Origin: Atopobiaceae bacterium
GTDB lineage: Bacteria; Actinomycetota; Coriobacteriia; Coriobacteriales; Atopobiaceae
Direction of reading: 5' to 3'
Assembly (NCBI GenBank): GCA_017513965.1
Contig: JAFWMI010000179.1
Coordinates: forward strand, 1-64,000
Length of the DNA stretch: 64,000 nt
In this document: in pieces, positions 36,242 to 46,193 of the stretch
Numbering within the stretch: the stretch's first letter is position 1
Layout of the letters: each line of letters starts with the position of its first letter
Notes under the pieces: model-generated
Seen by the model: only the letters and a program-made list of their open reading frames with translations
Told to the model about the DNA's origin: nothing
The model's database searches: none
Translations under genes and position numbers: made by a program

Positions 36242-38404
36242 ATGAGGTCCAGGAAGACGTCGGTGGCACTGTTCTTGGCTTTTGTTCTAGCCTTTGTTCT
36301 CGCTGCGTGTGATGGGAATGCGAGCAGCTCCAACAGTTCTGCGGCGGGCAATGGGACCGCAGCGGCAAACGAAACCGTGGCAGGAGGCGAAGTCGGCTCA
36401 ATCGCATCGGCTGCGGCAAATGGCGAGTTTTCGGGCAAACCATGGGTCACGTCGATCGTGGCGGGGAATCTTCCTCCAGAGGCCCCCAAGATGAATGACG
36501 ACCTCTATACGTTCGCGAACTACGAATACCTTGCCTCACATCAGCAGCAGCCCTCATCAGCGATGCAGGACCATGCTATCGAGCTTCAAACGGCAAACGT
36601 GGCAACGATCAAGGACACCTCCAAGTCCAGCCACGACCTAGACCAGCTGCGCATCTTCTTTGAGCAGGCATCGGATGCTGAGGGGCTACAGAAGATTGGC
36701 CTTTCGGAACTGCAGCCCTACCTCGACCGCATTGATGCGGTTACCTCGATAGATGAGATGAACGCGCTGCTTACGGCCGACGACTTCCCGTTTAGTCCCT
36801 TCCTGGTGCCGGACCTTAGCCTCACCGATACGCGTGACGTGAACATCGTTGCCATAAGTGCGAACCTTGTGCTTGTCGACCCATTAATGATAGGCGGCAT
36901 GTACTATCAGGACACCGATGACCCACAGGCTCAGGAGTCCATGACGAAGGCTGTAAAGAACACCTCTTCGCCAGTGCTGGCCGATCTTATGGCCTTGGGC
37001 ATGGACAATGAGAGCGTAAACGCAGCTTTTGAGCAGGTTCTGTCGTTTGAGAGGGCCCACGGCAAGTATGTCGACTACGACGGTATGTTCCTGTCGGAGC
37101 CCTTTGGTGCTATGAGCGAGTATGTGCGTGACTGCGTGTTGACGCACGACGAGTTGTATGCGGCTTGCTCCAACTTCCCGATGGGAGAGACGCTCGACAA
37201 GCTGGGCAAGGGCGGTTCTCCTCGGTATGTTGTTTCGCGCGAGTGGCTCAAGGCGTTTGATGATTTGTGGATCAACGAGAACCTCGAACCCATTAAGATG
37301 ATTGCCAAGATGAAGGTGCTTGCCGAGACGCGCCCGTATCGCGATCCAAGTGCTCTAAACCAGATTAATGCGCAGAACGGTCAACCGGTACCCGATGCTC
37401 AGACGTTTGCCTACGAGGCATGCAACCAGCAGGATACGTTCGCCATCGTCCTTGCTAAGAACTATGTTGACGAGGTACTTGGTAAAGAGGCACAAGAGCG
37501 TCTTACGAATCTTGCGCAGAACCTCGTGAACACGTACAAGGATCTTGTGAGCAATACTCCGTGGTTGGGCGAGGCTTCTCAACAGCGAATAATCGAAAAG
37601 CTCGACAACATGACCCTCAATGTGCTTGAGCCAGCTGGTGGATACTATGACTTTAGCGGTCTAGAACTCACGCCGACCAACAAGGGCGGTACGCTTCTGG
37701 GCAACTACCTCAAGCTCAAGCAATATCGGCTGGATCAGGAAAGCAAGATGGTTGGCAAACCAGCAGTGGCCGCGTGCCCGTGGTATACCATTAGGCCAAC
37801 CGAGCTCAACGCCTTCTATGATTCGGATTCAAACTCCATCAACATCTATCCGGGTTATGTGACGAGTCTGGTGTACAAGAGCGACATGAGCGATCCGGAA
37901 TTGCTTGCGGGCATAGGCTTTGTTATAGGACACGAGATTAACCACGGCTTCGACTTCATGGGTGCGCAGACGGACGGATACGGTATGCCCAATCCGGTGC
38001 TTGATGGTTCCGACGCAGACGCATTTGTGGGAAAGACCATGTCACTGGCCACCTACTACAACGGTATCGAAGTCGCTCCTGGCATTATGGTGAACGGCCA
38101 GAAGATCGTGGCCGAGGCTGCCGCCGACCTGTGTGGTATGCAAGCCATCTTGGAGTATGCGGATAAGACAGAGGAAGTGAACTACGAAACGTTCTTCAAG
38201 GACTTCGCGCATCTGCGGGCGTTGGTAGCACCCGAAAAGCTGTTGCCTAATCTCCTTATTGACACGCATCCGCTCGACAACCTTCGCATCAACGTGTGCG
38301 CTCAGATGTTTAGCCAAATCTACGACGAGCTTGGTGTGGTTGAAGGTGACGCCATGTTCCTCGCGCCTGATAAGCGCATCAACATTTGGGGAGAGAACGC
38401 CTAG
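36242..38404 (+). CDS. pepO: M13 (neprilysin/PepO) metallopeptidase lipoprotein
   Basis: A zinc endopeptidase for oligopeptides. The 720-residue product starts at ATG 36242 (GGAAGG upstream) and has a lipobox ending in Cys23, followed by an Asn/Ser/Ala linker, so it is anchored outside the membrane. Zinc site HEINH begins at residue 564, and the third ligand Glu625 sits in EAAADLCG, both in the usual M13 context (NAFYDSDSNSINIYPG). Domain length is normal. A strong terminator follows, so it is probably monocistronic. Confidence 0.92.
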   Translation: MRSRKTSVALFLAFVLAFVLAACDGNASSSNSSAAGNGTAAANETVAGGEVGSIASAAANGEFSGKPWVTSIVAGNLPPEAPKMNDDLYTFANYEYLASHQQQPSSAMQDHAIELQTANVATIKDTSKSSHDLDQLRIFFEQASDAEGLQKIGLSELQPYLDRIDAVTSIDEMNALLTADDFPFSPFLVPDLSLTDTRDVNIVAISANLVLVDPLMIGGMYYQDTDDPQAQESMTKAVKNTSSPVLADLMALGMDNESVNAAFEQVLSFERAHGKYVDYDGMFLSEPFGAMSEYVRDCVLTHDELYAACSNFPMGETLDKLGKGGSPRYVVSREWLKAFDDLWINENLEPIKMIAKMKVLAETRPYRDPSALNQINAQNGQPVPDAQTFAYEACNQQDTFAIVLAKNYVDEVLGKEAQERLTNLAQNLVNTYKDLVSNTPWLGEASQQRIIEKLDNMTLNVLEPAGGYYDFSGLELTPTNKGGTLLGNYLKLKQYRLDQESKMVGKPAVAACPWYTIRPTELNAFYDSDSNSINIYPGYVTSLVYKSDMSDPELLAGIGFVIGHEINHGFDFMGAQTDGYGMPNPVLDGSDADAFVGKTMSLATYYNGIEVAPGIMVNGQKIVAEAAADLCGMQAILEYADKTEEVNYETFFKDFAHLRALVAPEKLLPNLLIDTHPLDNLRINVCAQMFSQIYDELGVVEGDAMFLAPDKRINIWGENA

Positions 38405-38440
38405 CACAAAGTGGTTGCAACAGTGTTGTGCGTAGCCAAC

Positions 38441-38484
38441 ACGCACGGCCGATGGGGTGTGACCCTATCGGCCGTGCGTTTTTC
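38441..38484 (+). terminator. Rho-independent terminator of the M13 peptidase gene
   Basis: Arms 38441-38457 and 38463-38479 pair along 17 positions with one G-T pair and a 5-base loop, followed by TTTT. It is followed by CAGGGACAGTCA, a partial copy of the intergenic repeat core. Confidence 0.9.
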
Positions 38485-38648
38485 AGGGACAGTCACATAA
38501 TGCGACGGCAGTATGAACGTGTGACTGAACGGATGCTTTGTATAGCTTAGCGAATAGAATGGGTGATAGTCGCGTCCAAGAGAACGGCATGCATTGCGTG
38601 AAAAGGGACGTACGTATACCGTTTTATTCGGACTGGAGGAATGCGCGT

Positions 38649-40323
38649 ATGAAGTCGCATATTGCCAAGAGGCAATCATGCATCGCGGTGGTGTGCTGTT
38701 GCATAGTGTTGGCGTTGGTTGTTGGCATGGGGACCATGGGCGAATCCAAGGACGGCGGGCGTCCAGACGACGTTACACCCACCGTTCAGGTGTCTGCTCG
38801 AATCGACGCGAACAAGAGTGCCGGTGCTGCTGATTCCGCCCTGGATAAAAAAACCGTCGAACATACGAATGTGGAAAGTGGCGAGGTGAACACGGACGCT
38901 GCGTCGTCCCACCGCTCGCATGAAAGCGGGCTTGCAGGTTGCGGACACCACCGGTTGGACGTTCTCGTCCACCAATGCGGACGTACTGCAGGTCGACGCG
39001 AGCACCGGCGAATGCACTGCGCAGGGGGCCGGCACTGCGGAGCTCATAGCCACCAAGGACGAGCAAACCCTACGCAAGTTCGTAACTGTCATCGACTGCA
39101 CCATCACGGGCAAGACGGTGTTGTTTGCCACCAAGGACACCGACAACCCCATCGTGGCTAGCAAAGAGGTGTACGTGGTGGGCGCGTTGTCTGGCGCCGG
39201 ATCCATCGAGATAGGCGACACCACTACGCTCTCGCTTGATATGCCGGAGGGTTTGAGCTTGTCGAGTGATGCGCTGGTATGGGGCTCCAACAACGAAAAC
39301 GTTGCTACGGTGAGCGCTGGTGTGGTTACTGGCAAGCGAGCAGGCACCGCCTCAATTTGGGTTGCTCCCAAGGAGGCCGTGACCGTGGACGCTCACGGAA
39401 GAACGCGGGTGGAGGGTGAATCGTACCAGAGCGTGAACATTATGGTTAAGGACTCAATCACGAGTGCGCAGGTTGCGATTTCCGGCCTTGGCAGCCAAAC
39501 GTATACGGGTGGTGCCATACAGCCCGCACCAGTGATTACCTATGGCAATGACACGTTGTGGCAAGGCATGGACTACGAGCTTTCTTACAGCAACAACATC
39601 AGGGTGGGTTTGGCCACAATTGTCATTACGGGCAAAGGCTGTTTTGCGGGGTCTTCGCGCAAGGTCACGTTCAACATCGTGCCGGCGAAGATCTCTGACG
39701 TTGAGGTTACAAGCATTGCCAAACAGGCGTACACTGGCAAGCTCGTCGAGCCCAAGCCTAAGCTGACGTATTGCGGCAGGGCGTTGGTATTGGATACGGA
39801 TTACACCTTGGCGTACAAGAACAACAAGAAGGCAGGGACTGCCACCATCGTTATTGCCGGCAAGGGCTGTTTCGTGGGTACGAAGAACGTCAAGTTTAAG
39901 ATCGTGGCACCAACCATTGCCTATCGCACTTACGTGCAGGGTTATGGCTGGCGGTCTTGGGCAAAAAACGGTAAGACGAGTGGTACCACGGGCAAGGCGC
40001 GACGAGCGGAGGCCATCAAAACCAAGGTTACCAAGCTTCCCGTTACCGGTGGGGTGAAGTATCGCGCATTTGTGCAGGGTATGGGTTGGCAGGCTTGGAA
40101 GGCTAATGGTGCCACGACAGGACTCGCTAATAAGGGCAAGCGATTGGAGGCCCTGCAAATCAAGCTTACGGGCAAATTGGCAAAGCTGTATAACGTGCGT
40201 TACCGTGTCTATCGCCAAAAAGCGGGTTGGACCAAGTGGGCGAAGAACGGTAAGACCGCCGGCTCGGCGACGAAGGGGCGTCGCATCGAGGCGATTCAAA
40301 TCAAGATCGTTCCCAAGTCGTAG
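38649..40323 (+). pseudogene. Frameshifted Ig-like/ChW surface protein
   Basis: The start (ATG 38649, GGAGG upstream) and signal peptide (SCIAVVCCCIVLALVVG) are in one frame, and the body from about 38920 in the next frame. The body frame has a TGA at 38887-38889, so the shift lies between about 38890 and 38920. Downstream: a Big_2-type domain (WTFSSTNADVLQVD...GTAELIA), a second one, two YTGxxxxPxPxxTY Ig-like modules also found in the BspA-like proteins, and three ChW-type repeats (YRVYRQKAGWTKWAKNGKTAG pattern shortened). As written the gene cannot make one protein; it is a true mutation or a base error. Confidence 0.75.
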
Positions 40324-40358
40324 GCGCTTGTTGGGAATGCGTGTTACGACGTGGTTCG

Positions 40359-41678
40359 CTAGTCCCTCACTTCCTCAATCTTCAAGGCGTCGCAAAGGAA
40401 GGTGACGTTCTGATCTCTCATGCGATTAAGGTCGCGAACAACAGACTTGGAGAGGTCTTTCAGTAAGAACTCGTCTATGAGCCTGATGTTGGCGCGCGCA
40501 TCGCATATTTCTCCAAGATTGTCCTGATGGGCGTTCATGTCCTTGGCGATGGTCACGGCGTCTTCCCCGAGGATGTCCTCGTTGTGCTCTGCCACATAGC
40601 GCATGCGCTTGGCATGCTTTCGCACGTCGTGCGTACGTTCGGCGTCGCTAAGGTCCAAGGTGGCAAGATCGGCGCTCACCGACTCGATCATATCGTCAAA
40701 CCTTGCGCGAACGGTCTCTTGCGTGAGTCCGTTGCTTGCGTAGCGCTTCTTCCATTCGACGTTCTTTGCGAGGAGCATAGCCCTTGCAAAGAGCTTGGTC
40801 ACCTTCTTTGACGTGAGGGTCTTGAGGACCTTGGCTCGCTCAGCGGATGCCTCCTTCGCGCATAATGCAATCAGCTTGGGCGAGGACTCGGGGTCCTCAC
40901 GCACCTGCTGCTCCAGAACGTCCAACTCCCGCAAGCGCGAGGTGTACCTCACCACATCCCGCAGAATCGTTTGCGCTTGGGCGTTTTGCTCGGTGTCTTG
41001 CCATGGCTTAATAAACGCCACGAGGCTTCGCAGGGTACGGGTGTTCGTGCGAAAGCGATGAATTGTCTCAGTATCCTCTGGATTGGCGATAAAGGCCATG
41101 CGACGGTCGTCTATCTTCTCGGCCGTTACCGCAATCGTCGTTTGGAGCTGAGTCATCGTTTTCCAGTTTGCGGAGATGGGGCCTTGGACAAACCACAGCA
41201 ATCGGGCGTTGTCTGTTGCCGTAAGCTCATCTGCATCGGCAAGATGTACCTCCATGCAGCCGAGGGCACCCGTCGAGAATGACGGTGACGCTCCCACGAG
41301 CTCCTCGACGATGTCCTCTACAAACGGTACGTGGCCCACGGCGAATACGAACTCGGATTTGCTCGTGCGCAAGTCGTCCAAGAACCCGTCGATATCTTGC
41401 TCCCAAAGGCAGTCATGCGGCTCGATCTTCTTCTGAAGGGAAACGTGGTTGTTCTTCAACGCCTTTTTGAGGAGCTTGGCGGTTTGGCGCGCCCGCTTTG
41501 CCGGGCTTGTCCATATCTGTACGGTGCCATCATCGGTTTGGAGGAGTCGGAGCATGTGGGGTAGCCGTGCTTCGAGCGCTGCCATGCCAGCGTTGGTAAG
41601 GCTTCTGTCTGCGTCCTCTTGGTTGAGTGCGGGCGGCATCGCCTTGCCATGCCGCATGACGACAAGCGTCCTCTTCAT
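40359..41678 (-). CDS. SixA-type histidine phosphatase fused to CHAD domain
   Basis: A 439-residue cytosolic protein; start 41678 after GGGAGGCCACT. Residues 1-165 are a short histidine phosphatase of the SixA group (MRHGKA with His10; VGHVPFVEDIV with the second catalytic His). Residues about 200-430 are a CHAD domain: conserved histidines and basic residues in VHDVRK-like HDVRKHAKRMRYV and TIHRFRTNTRTLRS. CHAD domains bind polyphosphate. The fusion suggests hydrolysis or sensing of phosphoryl groups linked to polyphosphate; no ppk or ppx is nearby. Confidence 0.85.
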   Translation of the reverse strand: MKRTLVVMRHGKAMPPALNQEDADRSLTNAGMAALEARLPHMLRLLQTDDGTVQIWTSPAKRARQTAKLLKKALKNNHVSLQKKIEPHDCLWEQDIDGFLDDLRTSKSEFVFAVGHVPFVEDIVEELVGASPSFSTGALGCMEVHLADADELTATDNARLLWFVQGPISANWKTMTQLQTTIAVTAEKIDDRRMAFIANPEDTETIHRFRTNTRTLRSLVAFIKPWQDTEQNAQAQTILRDVVRYTSRLRELDVLEQQVREDPESSPKLIALCAKEASAERAKVLKTLTSKKVTKLFARAMLLAKNVEWKKRYASNGLTQETVRARFDDMIESVSADLATLDLSDAERTHDVRKHAKRMRYVAEHNEDILGEDAVTIAKDMNAHQDNLGEICDARANIRLIDEFLLKDLSKSVVRDLNRMRDQNVTFLCDALKIEEVRD

Positions 41679-41852
41679 AGTGGCCTCCCTGCCGGTGGGA
41701 TTGTCTGCTGCTTTTGTGGTCGAATCCATCATATCATGCATATGATATGTGGCGTGCAGCTCGGGCTGCTCAAACCGCATGCGTCGAGTATGTTTTAGGG
41801 ATTCTATTCATGTACTATCTCCCTATACATGCTGCAGCAGGGAGGGGCGTCT

Positions 41853-44570
41853 ATGGGGAGACAAGCCAAAAAGAAGGATGTAAAAAAGGGAGTTCGCATT
41901 CGTGACTGGAAGGGCTTGCTCGCAGGTGAGAGCAAACGAAAGAAGAGGGCTGTCTTTGGCTTGCTTTTGCTTGTGGCGGTGGGGATGACCTTTACGCAGC
42001 TTGGCTTTGTTGGCATTGGCGTTGAAGGCGATTACCTTGGGTACGTTCTCGGCCTCCTATGCCCTCTCACGCTCTGTTCGTTGCTCTTGGGTAAGGGATC
42101 GGGATCGCTCTTTGGGCTGCTCTGTGGAATAGCGCTCTTTCTGCACTCACGAATTCAACCGCTTGACTTGTACGAATACTATTTTGTTTCGTATGTCAAC
42201 TCCCTTGTGCTGTATGCATTCATCGGCTTTCTTCTTGGTTTGTGCTTCGCTATAGCGCTTCGCAAGAATCCCAAACGCCGGTTGTTGCGATTCTTCTTTG
42301 TGGCTGCCGTTGTTGCCTGCATTGCGACTGGTTGCTTCGTACTTAATACCGTCATCGATCTTATTATGAGCATAGTAACGCTCAATATGGAGAGTAAAGA
42401 CTATGCGAATATGGTGCTTCCGCTGGAGTCTCTCAATGCAATTGCCTCTATGGGCGGAATTGGCATTCAGGCATTATTTGATACAGTGCTCATCTTTGTC
42501 ACTGCGGCCATATGCGATATTGCTGTGGCTAGGTACTACGAGAAACAATCCTATGAGGGAGTGCGCGACGTCTTTAGGAGGCGTCTTCTTGTTGCGCTGC
42601 TTGTGGTCTACATTGTGGTGCAGGCCGGGAGTTTTACGGCCATCACGGTATTGGCTACGAATTCCGCCTCAGAGGATATGATTGACGAGGCGGAGTTCGT
42701 TGGCGAACAGATTGACCAAAACTATGATTACTTTAAAGACATTACGGAATCGCAAGAATTTAGCAAACTCCCAGAAGCCTATGCTAAGCAGATAATCGAC
42801 TACGATCCAACCGGCCGGCTCGTGGATGGCTATGGCCTCTCGGATGGAACGCTTCTCGTTCTTACGGACGATATTATTTCTTATTCCGACAACGACTATT
42901 ACGTGCCGGGAACCTCGCTTGATGATTACTTTGGTAAGAACAGCATAAGAGTATTGGAGGCTGCGGCAAAAAAAGGCGAAATGCGAAGCATGGTTTATGG
43001 CGCAAAATCCATGAACGAGCTTCTGAGCCGTGTCTCTTCCGACGAAGAGGTTAATACCGGCGCGGGAGAGCTGGGATACATGCGCGTTGCAAAGACAGAC
43101 CATTACTACGTTTTGCTAGCGCAGCCTTCCTCTATGGTCTTTGCCAATAGGCTTATTACGATGCATTGGACGGCGCTTCTCGCCCTTACGCTTGCGGTTG
43201 CTGCATTTGTGGTCGCCTCACGAGCTCTCAACATGATTGTTGTGGAACCCATTGAACGTATCAACGGATCTTTGGGCACTATCATGGAGGGAAATCTTGA
43301 CGAGATGGTTGCAGAGACGGGGACCGTCGAATTCGCAACGTTCTCGGCCGACATCAATGCGACAGTTGATGCATTGAAGGGCTTTATTGATGAGTCTGAG
43401 CGACGCATGGAGCATGATTTGGCTACGGCCAAGGCAATCCAAGAGAGCGCTCTTCCGAGTACGTTCCCTCCCTTCCCCGAAATCGACGCCTTTGACATCT
43501 ATGCGTCCATGAATGCGGCCAAGGAGGTGGGCGGTGACTTCTACGACTTCTTCCTTATCGACGATCGAACGCTGGGCTTCCTGATTGCCGACGTCTCGGG
43601 CAAGGGCATTCCTGGCGCACTCTTTATGATGGAAGCCAAGACCGAGATCGAGAACTACATGAGCACGGGCATGCCTCCGGCAGAGGCCATAGCCAGCGCG
43701 AACAAGCGCCTGTGCGCAAACAATGAGGCAGGCATGTTCGTGACGGTATGGGCCGCAACGCTCGATTGGGTTACGGGCGAGCTCACCTACGTGAACGCCG
43801 GGCACAACTTCCCGCTCATTCGCCATGGGGATGGTGGCGACTGGGAATGGATCAAGAAGAAATGTGGTCTGTTCTTGGGCACGTTCGAGACAGCCAAGTA
43901 CCGACAGGAGACGATTGCTCTCGAACAGGGAGACGAGCTTATTCTTTACACCGACGGTGTAAACGAGGCCTTTAACGTGAACGAGGAGGAGTTTGGCAAC
44001 GACCGCTTGGAAGCCTTCCTTGCCTGTCACACCTATTTGGGTCCAAAGCTGCTCGTGCGCCGTTTGCGTGCCGAGGTGGCTGCTTGGGCGGAAGGTGCCG
44101 AGCAGTCCGACGACATTACGATTCTGGCGTTGGAGTATGGCGCTGCGCCCGAAGCGAGTGGTACGCTCACGTTACCCGCCACACTCGATAACCTAAGCGA
44201 GGCGGTTGCCCTTGTTTCCGATGAGCTCGAACGACGCCTCTGCCCGCTCTCCGTCCAAAACAGGGTTGAGATTGCGTTGGAGGAGTTGTTCGTCAACGTG
44301 TGTCGCTACGCCTATGCGGAACAGGATGAACCTGGCGAGGTTACGGTCTCTTACCTCTATCGGGGCGACCCGCGCTCAATTTCGGTTGAGATACGCGACT
44401 TTGGCATTCCGTTCGATCCCGTATCGTATCGGGATCCAGCCAAACCCACACACATTGATGAAATGAGCATTGGCGGCTTGGGTATCTTCATGGCTCGACA
44501 GAGCATGGACGAGTTTGTGTACGAGCGTGAGGGCGAAGAGAATGTGCTGACCTTTAGTAAGGGATGGTAG
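41853..44570 (+). CDS. RsbU-type PP2C phosphatase with C-terminal anti-sigma-like kinase domain
   Basis: A 905-residue membrane protein, start 41853 after GGGAGGGG. N-terminal half: several membrane segments (about 28-250), an extracytoplasmic loop, a further segment and a HAMP-like linker (VEPIERINGSLGTIMEGNLDEM pattern). Residues about 535-735 are a SpoIIE/PP2C phosphatase (VGGDFYDFF, IADVSGKGIPGALFM, LYTDGVNEA, SDDITILAL). Residues about 775-900 are an RsbW-like HATPase (VEIALEELFVNVCRYAY; GGLGIFMARQSMDE). It thus joins the phosphatase and kinase of a partner-switching system in one chain; no STAS antagonist or sigma factor lies in the window. Confidence 0.88.
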   Translation: MGRQAKKKDVKKGVRIRDWKGLLAGESKRKKRAVFGLLLLVAVGMTFTQLGFVGIGVEGDYLGYVLGLLCPLTLCSLLLGKGSGSLFGLLCGIALFLHSRIQPLDLYEYYFVSYVNSLVLYAFIGFLLGLCFAIALRKNPKRRLLRFFFVAAVVACIATGCFVLNTVIDLIMSIVTLNMESKDYANMVLPLESLNAIASMGGIGIQALFDTVLIFVTAAICDIAVARYYEKQSYEGVRDVFRRRLLVALLVVYIVVQAGSFTAITVLATNSASEDMIDEAEFVGEQIDQNYDYFKDITESQEFSKLPEAYAKQIIDYDPTGRLVDGYGLSDGTLLVLTDDIISYSDNDYYVPGTSLDDYFGKNSIRVLEAAAKKGEMRSMVYGAKSMNELLSRVSSDEEVNTGAGELGYMRVAKTDHYYVLLAQPSSMVFANRLITMHWTALLALTLAVAAFVVASRALNMIVVEPIERINGSLGTIMEGNLDEMVAETGTVEFATFSADINATVDALKGFIDESERRMEHDLATAKAIQESALPSTFPPFPEIDAFDIYASMNAAKEVGGDFYDFFLIDDRTLGFLIADVSGKGIPGALFMMEAKTEIENYMSTGMPPAEAIASANKRLCANNEAGMFVTVWAATLDWVTGELTYVNAGHNFPLIRHGDGGDWEWIKKKCGLFLGTFETAKYRQETIALEQGDELILYTDGVNEAFNVNEEEFGNDRLEAFLACHTYLGPKLLVRRLRAEVAAWAEGAEQSDDITILALEYGAAPEASGTLTLPATLDNLSEAVALVSDELERRLCPLSVQNRVEIALEELFVNVCRYAYAEQDEPGEVTVSYLYRGDPRSISVEIRDFGIPFDPVSYRDPAKPTHIDEMSIGGLGIFMARQSMDEFVYEREGEENVLTFSKGW

Positions 44571-44596
44571 TCAGTAGGCGGTGAGGGAGTCTGGCT

Positions 44597-45427
44597 GTGG
44601 ACAGGAAGTCGTTTTTTACGGACAACGGGACGGTAATCTACTGGATTGACGCGAGTGCCGATTCCAACGCACCATGGCTTGTCTTTTTGCCTGGACTCAC
44701 TGCCGACCACACGTTGTTTGATGCTCAGATGGCCCATTTTTCAGGAAAGGCCAACTGCCTTGTTTGGGATGCGCCTGCCCATGGGGAGTCGCGCCCGTTT
44801 CCACTCACCTTTGGCATGGACGACTATGCTTGCATCCTGCACGGCATCCTGTGCGCGGAGGGAGTAGCCGGACCCGTGCTCGTGGGTCAGTCGTTGGGCG
44901 GCTACGTTGGTCAGGCCTATATCGACCTCTTTCCCGGCGAGGTGGCGGGCTTCGTCTCCATAGACTCGGCGCCGCTCAAACGCACGTATTATCCTAATTG
45001 GGAGGTCAAGTTCCTTCGCCATACCAAGGGGATGTACTCGGCGATTCCCTGGGCGTTGCTCAAACCCTGGGGTGCGCGGGGGGCATCCACCACCGAGCAG
45101 GGCCGTGCCAACATGCGGTCGTTCATGGATGCCTACACCAAGCAGGAGTATTGCGACTTAGCTGCTCACGGCTATCTCATGCTTGCCAATGCCATTGAGG
45201 CTGAGCGTGCCTACCGCATCGACTGTCCAGCGCTCCTGCTCTGTGGCGAGAAGGACCACGCCGGCGATGTGAGGCCGTTCAATCGCAAGTGGACGGCGGG
45301 AGAGGGCATCCCGCTTGTGTGGGTACCCGGAGCTGGCCATAACTCGAACGTCGATGCGCCCGATTTTGTGAATGCCCAAATTGAGCGCTTTGTTGCCACG
45401 CTGGCAACAAGGGGGCGCACCTCCTAA
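44597..45427 (+). CDS. Alpha/beta-hydrolase
   Basis: A 276-residue cytosolic hydrolase with GTG start behind GAGGGAG, 26 bases after the RsbU-type gene. The nucleophile elbow is GQSLGG, the oxyanion region FLPGLTADH, and the catalytic Asp/His lie in CGEKDHAGD and GAGHNSN. Resembles the haloperoxidase/lactonase and hydrolase group; substrate unknown. A strong hairpin follows. Confidence 0.88.
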   Translation: MDRKSFFTDNGTVIYWIDASADSNAPWLVFLPGLTADHTLFDAQMAHFSGKANCLVWDAPAHGESRPFPLTFGMDDYACILHGILCAEGVAGPVLVGQSLGGYVGQAYIDLFPGEVAGFVSIDSAPLKRTYYPNWEVKFLRHTKGMYSAIPWALLKPWGARGASTTEQGRANMRSFMDAYTKQEYCDLAAHGYLMLANAIEAERAYRIDCPALLLCGEKDHAGDVRPFNRKWTAGEGIPLVWVPGAGHNSNVDAPDFVNAQIERFVATLATRGRTS

Positions 45428-45431
45428 CAAC

Positions 45432-45463
45432 TGCAATCGAGGGGGACGGCCCCCTCGATTGCA
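45432..45463. terminator. Perfect 14-bp hairpin with GGGGGACGGCCCC core
   Basis: Arms 45432-45445 and 45450-45463 with a 4-base loop, immediately after the hydrolase stop. Same core as the hairpins at 1808 and 19844; no T-run. Confidence 0.75.
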
Positions 45464-45543
45464 AAGTGCTGGCGAATCCTTGGGACATGGCTGTGCTTGG
45501 AGCGTATGTATGTCTGAGCACCCGTACATGAAAGGAAAACGCA

Positions 45544-46026
45544 ATGAACACCGTTCTTATAGACAATGAGTATCTTGCCGTTACGCTACCAGAGGGTTTT
45601 GACGACATACCACACAAGGAGCTGGAGTCGCTGATTGGCATTACTTACGACAGCCTGTGGGGAGTACGTGACACGGATCGTCACATGCTCATGTATATGA
45701 CGTGGAAGGACTCGAGCAAGCTTCTCAACAAGCTGGCAAGCGAAAAGGCGATTGCCAAGCGTGCTGACAAGCACTTCGCCAAGTGCTATCCGGGCAGTGG
45801 GTACGCGAGTGAAGACTTGCCCGAGCGAGCTGTGACCGGTTCGGATGCTGGTGCCCATGGCTTCCACTTCTCCTACACCATACAAGGCGTTGATCAAGAG
45901 GGCGAAGTGTGGGTGCTTAAGCACGGCAAACGCTGCTACACGATGTGCTATTACACACGTTCCGAAGTGGCTGAGCAAAACCGTCCCGTTATCGACGGCA
46001 TCCTGAGTTCTCTTGAGGTTCGTTAG
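45544..46026 (+). CDS. Hypothetical protein, PsbP/DcrB-like fold possible
   Basis: A 160-residue cytosolic protein behind GAAAGGAAAACGCA. The opening (YLAVTLPEGFDDIP) and the end (RPVIDGILSSLEVR) follow the pattern of DUF1795/PsbP-like domains, whose last helix begins with a similar F/V-x-x-I-x-x-S/L motif. No catalytic motif. Function unknown. Confidence 0.6.
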   Translation: MNTVLIDNEYLAVTLPEGFDDIPHKELESLIGITYDSLWGVRDTDRHMLMYMTWKDSSKLLNKLASEKAIAKRADKHFAKCYPGSGYASEDLPERAVTGSDAGAHGFHFSYTIQGVDQEGEVWVLKHGKRCYTMCYYTRSEVAEQNRPVIDGILSSLEVR

Positions 46027-46193
46027 TAACTATCTCGCGTAGTTGCGTTGCAGACTACCGTATGCCCGCATCGTGCGTATCCTGCCTTATGGGCGGTGGA
46101 ACGCTATGCGGGCTTGTGGGTCTAAGACGTTATGTACGCCAGCTGCTATAGTGAATCTTGGTACCCGTATTCCAAGTATTGGATGGTGGTTAC

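Noticed and set aside
38847-38853. Run of seven A as a programmed frameshift site in the Ig/ChW gene
   Set aside because: The second frame contains a TGA at 38887-38889, so a switch at the A run would terminate before reaching the body.
46027-46193. Possible RNA gene or riboswitch before the aldehyde dehydrogenase
   Set aside because: No stable stem set, terminator or conserved motif could be seen.
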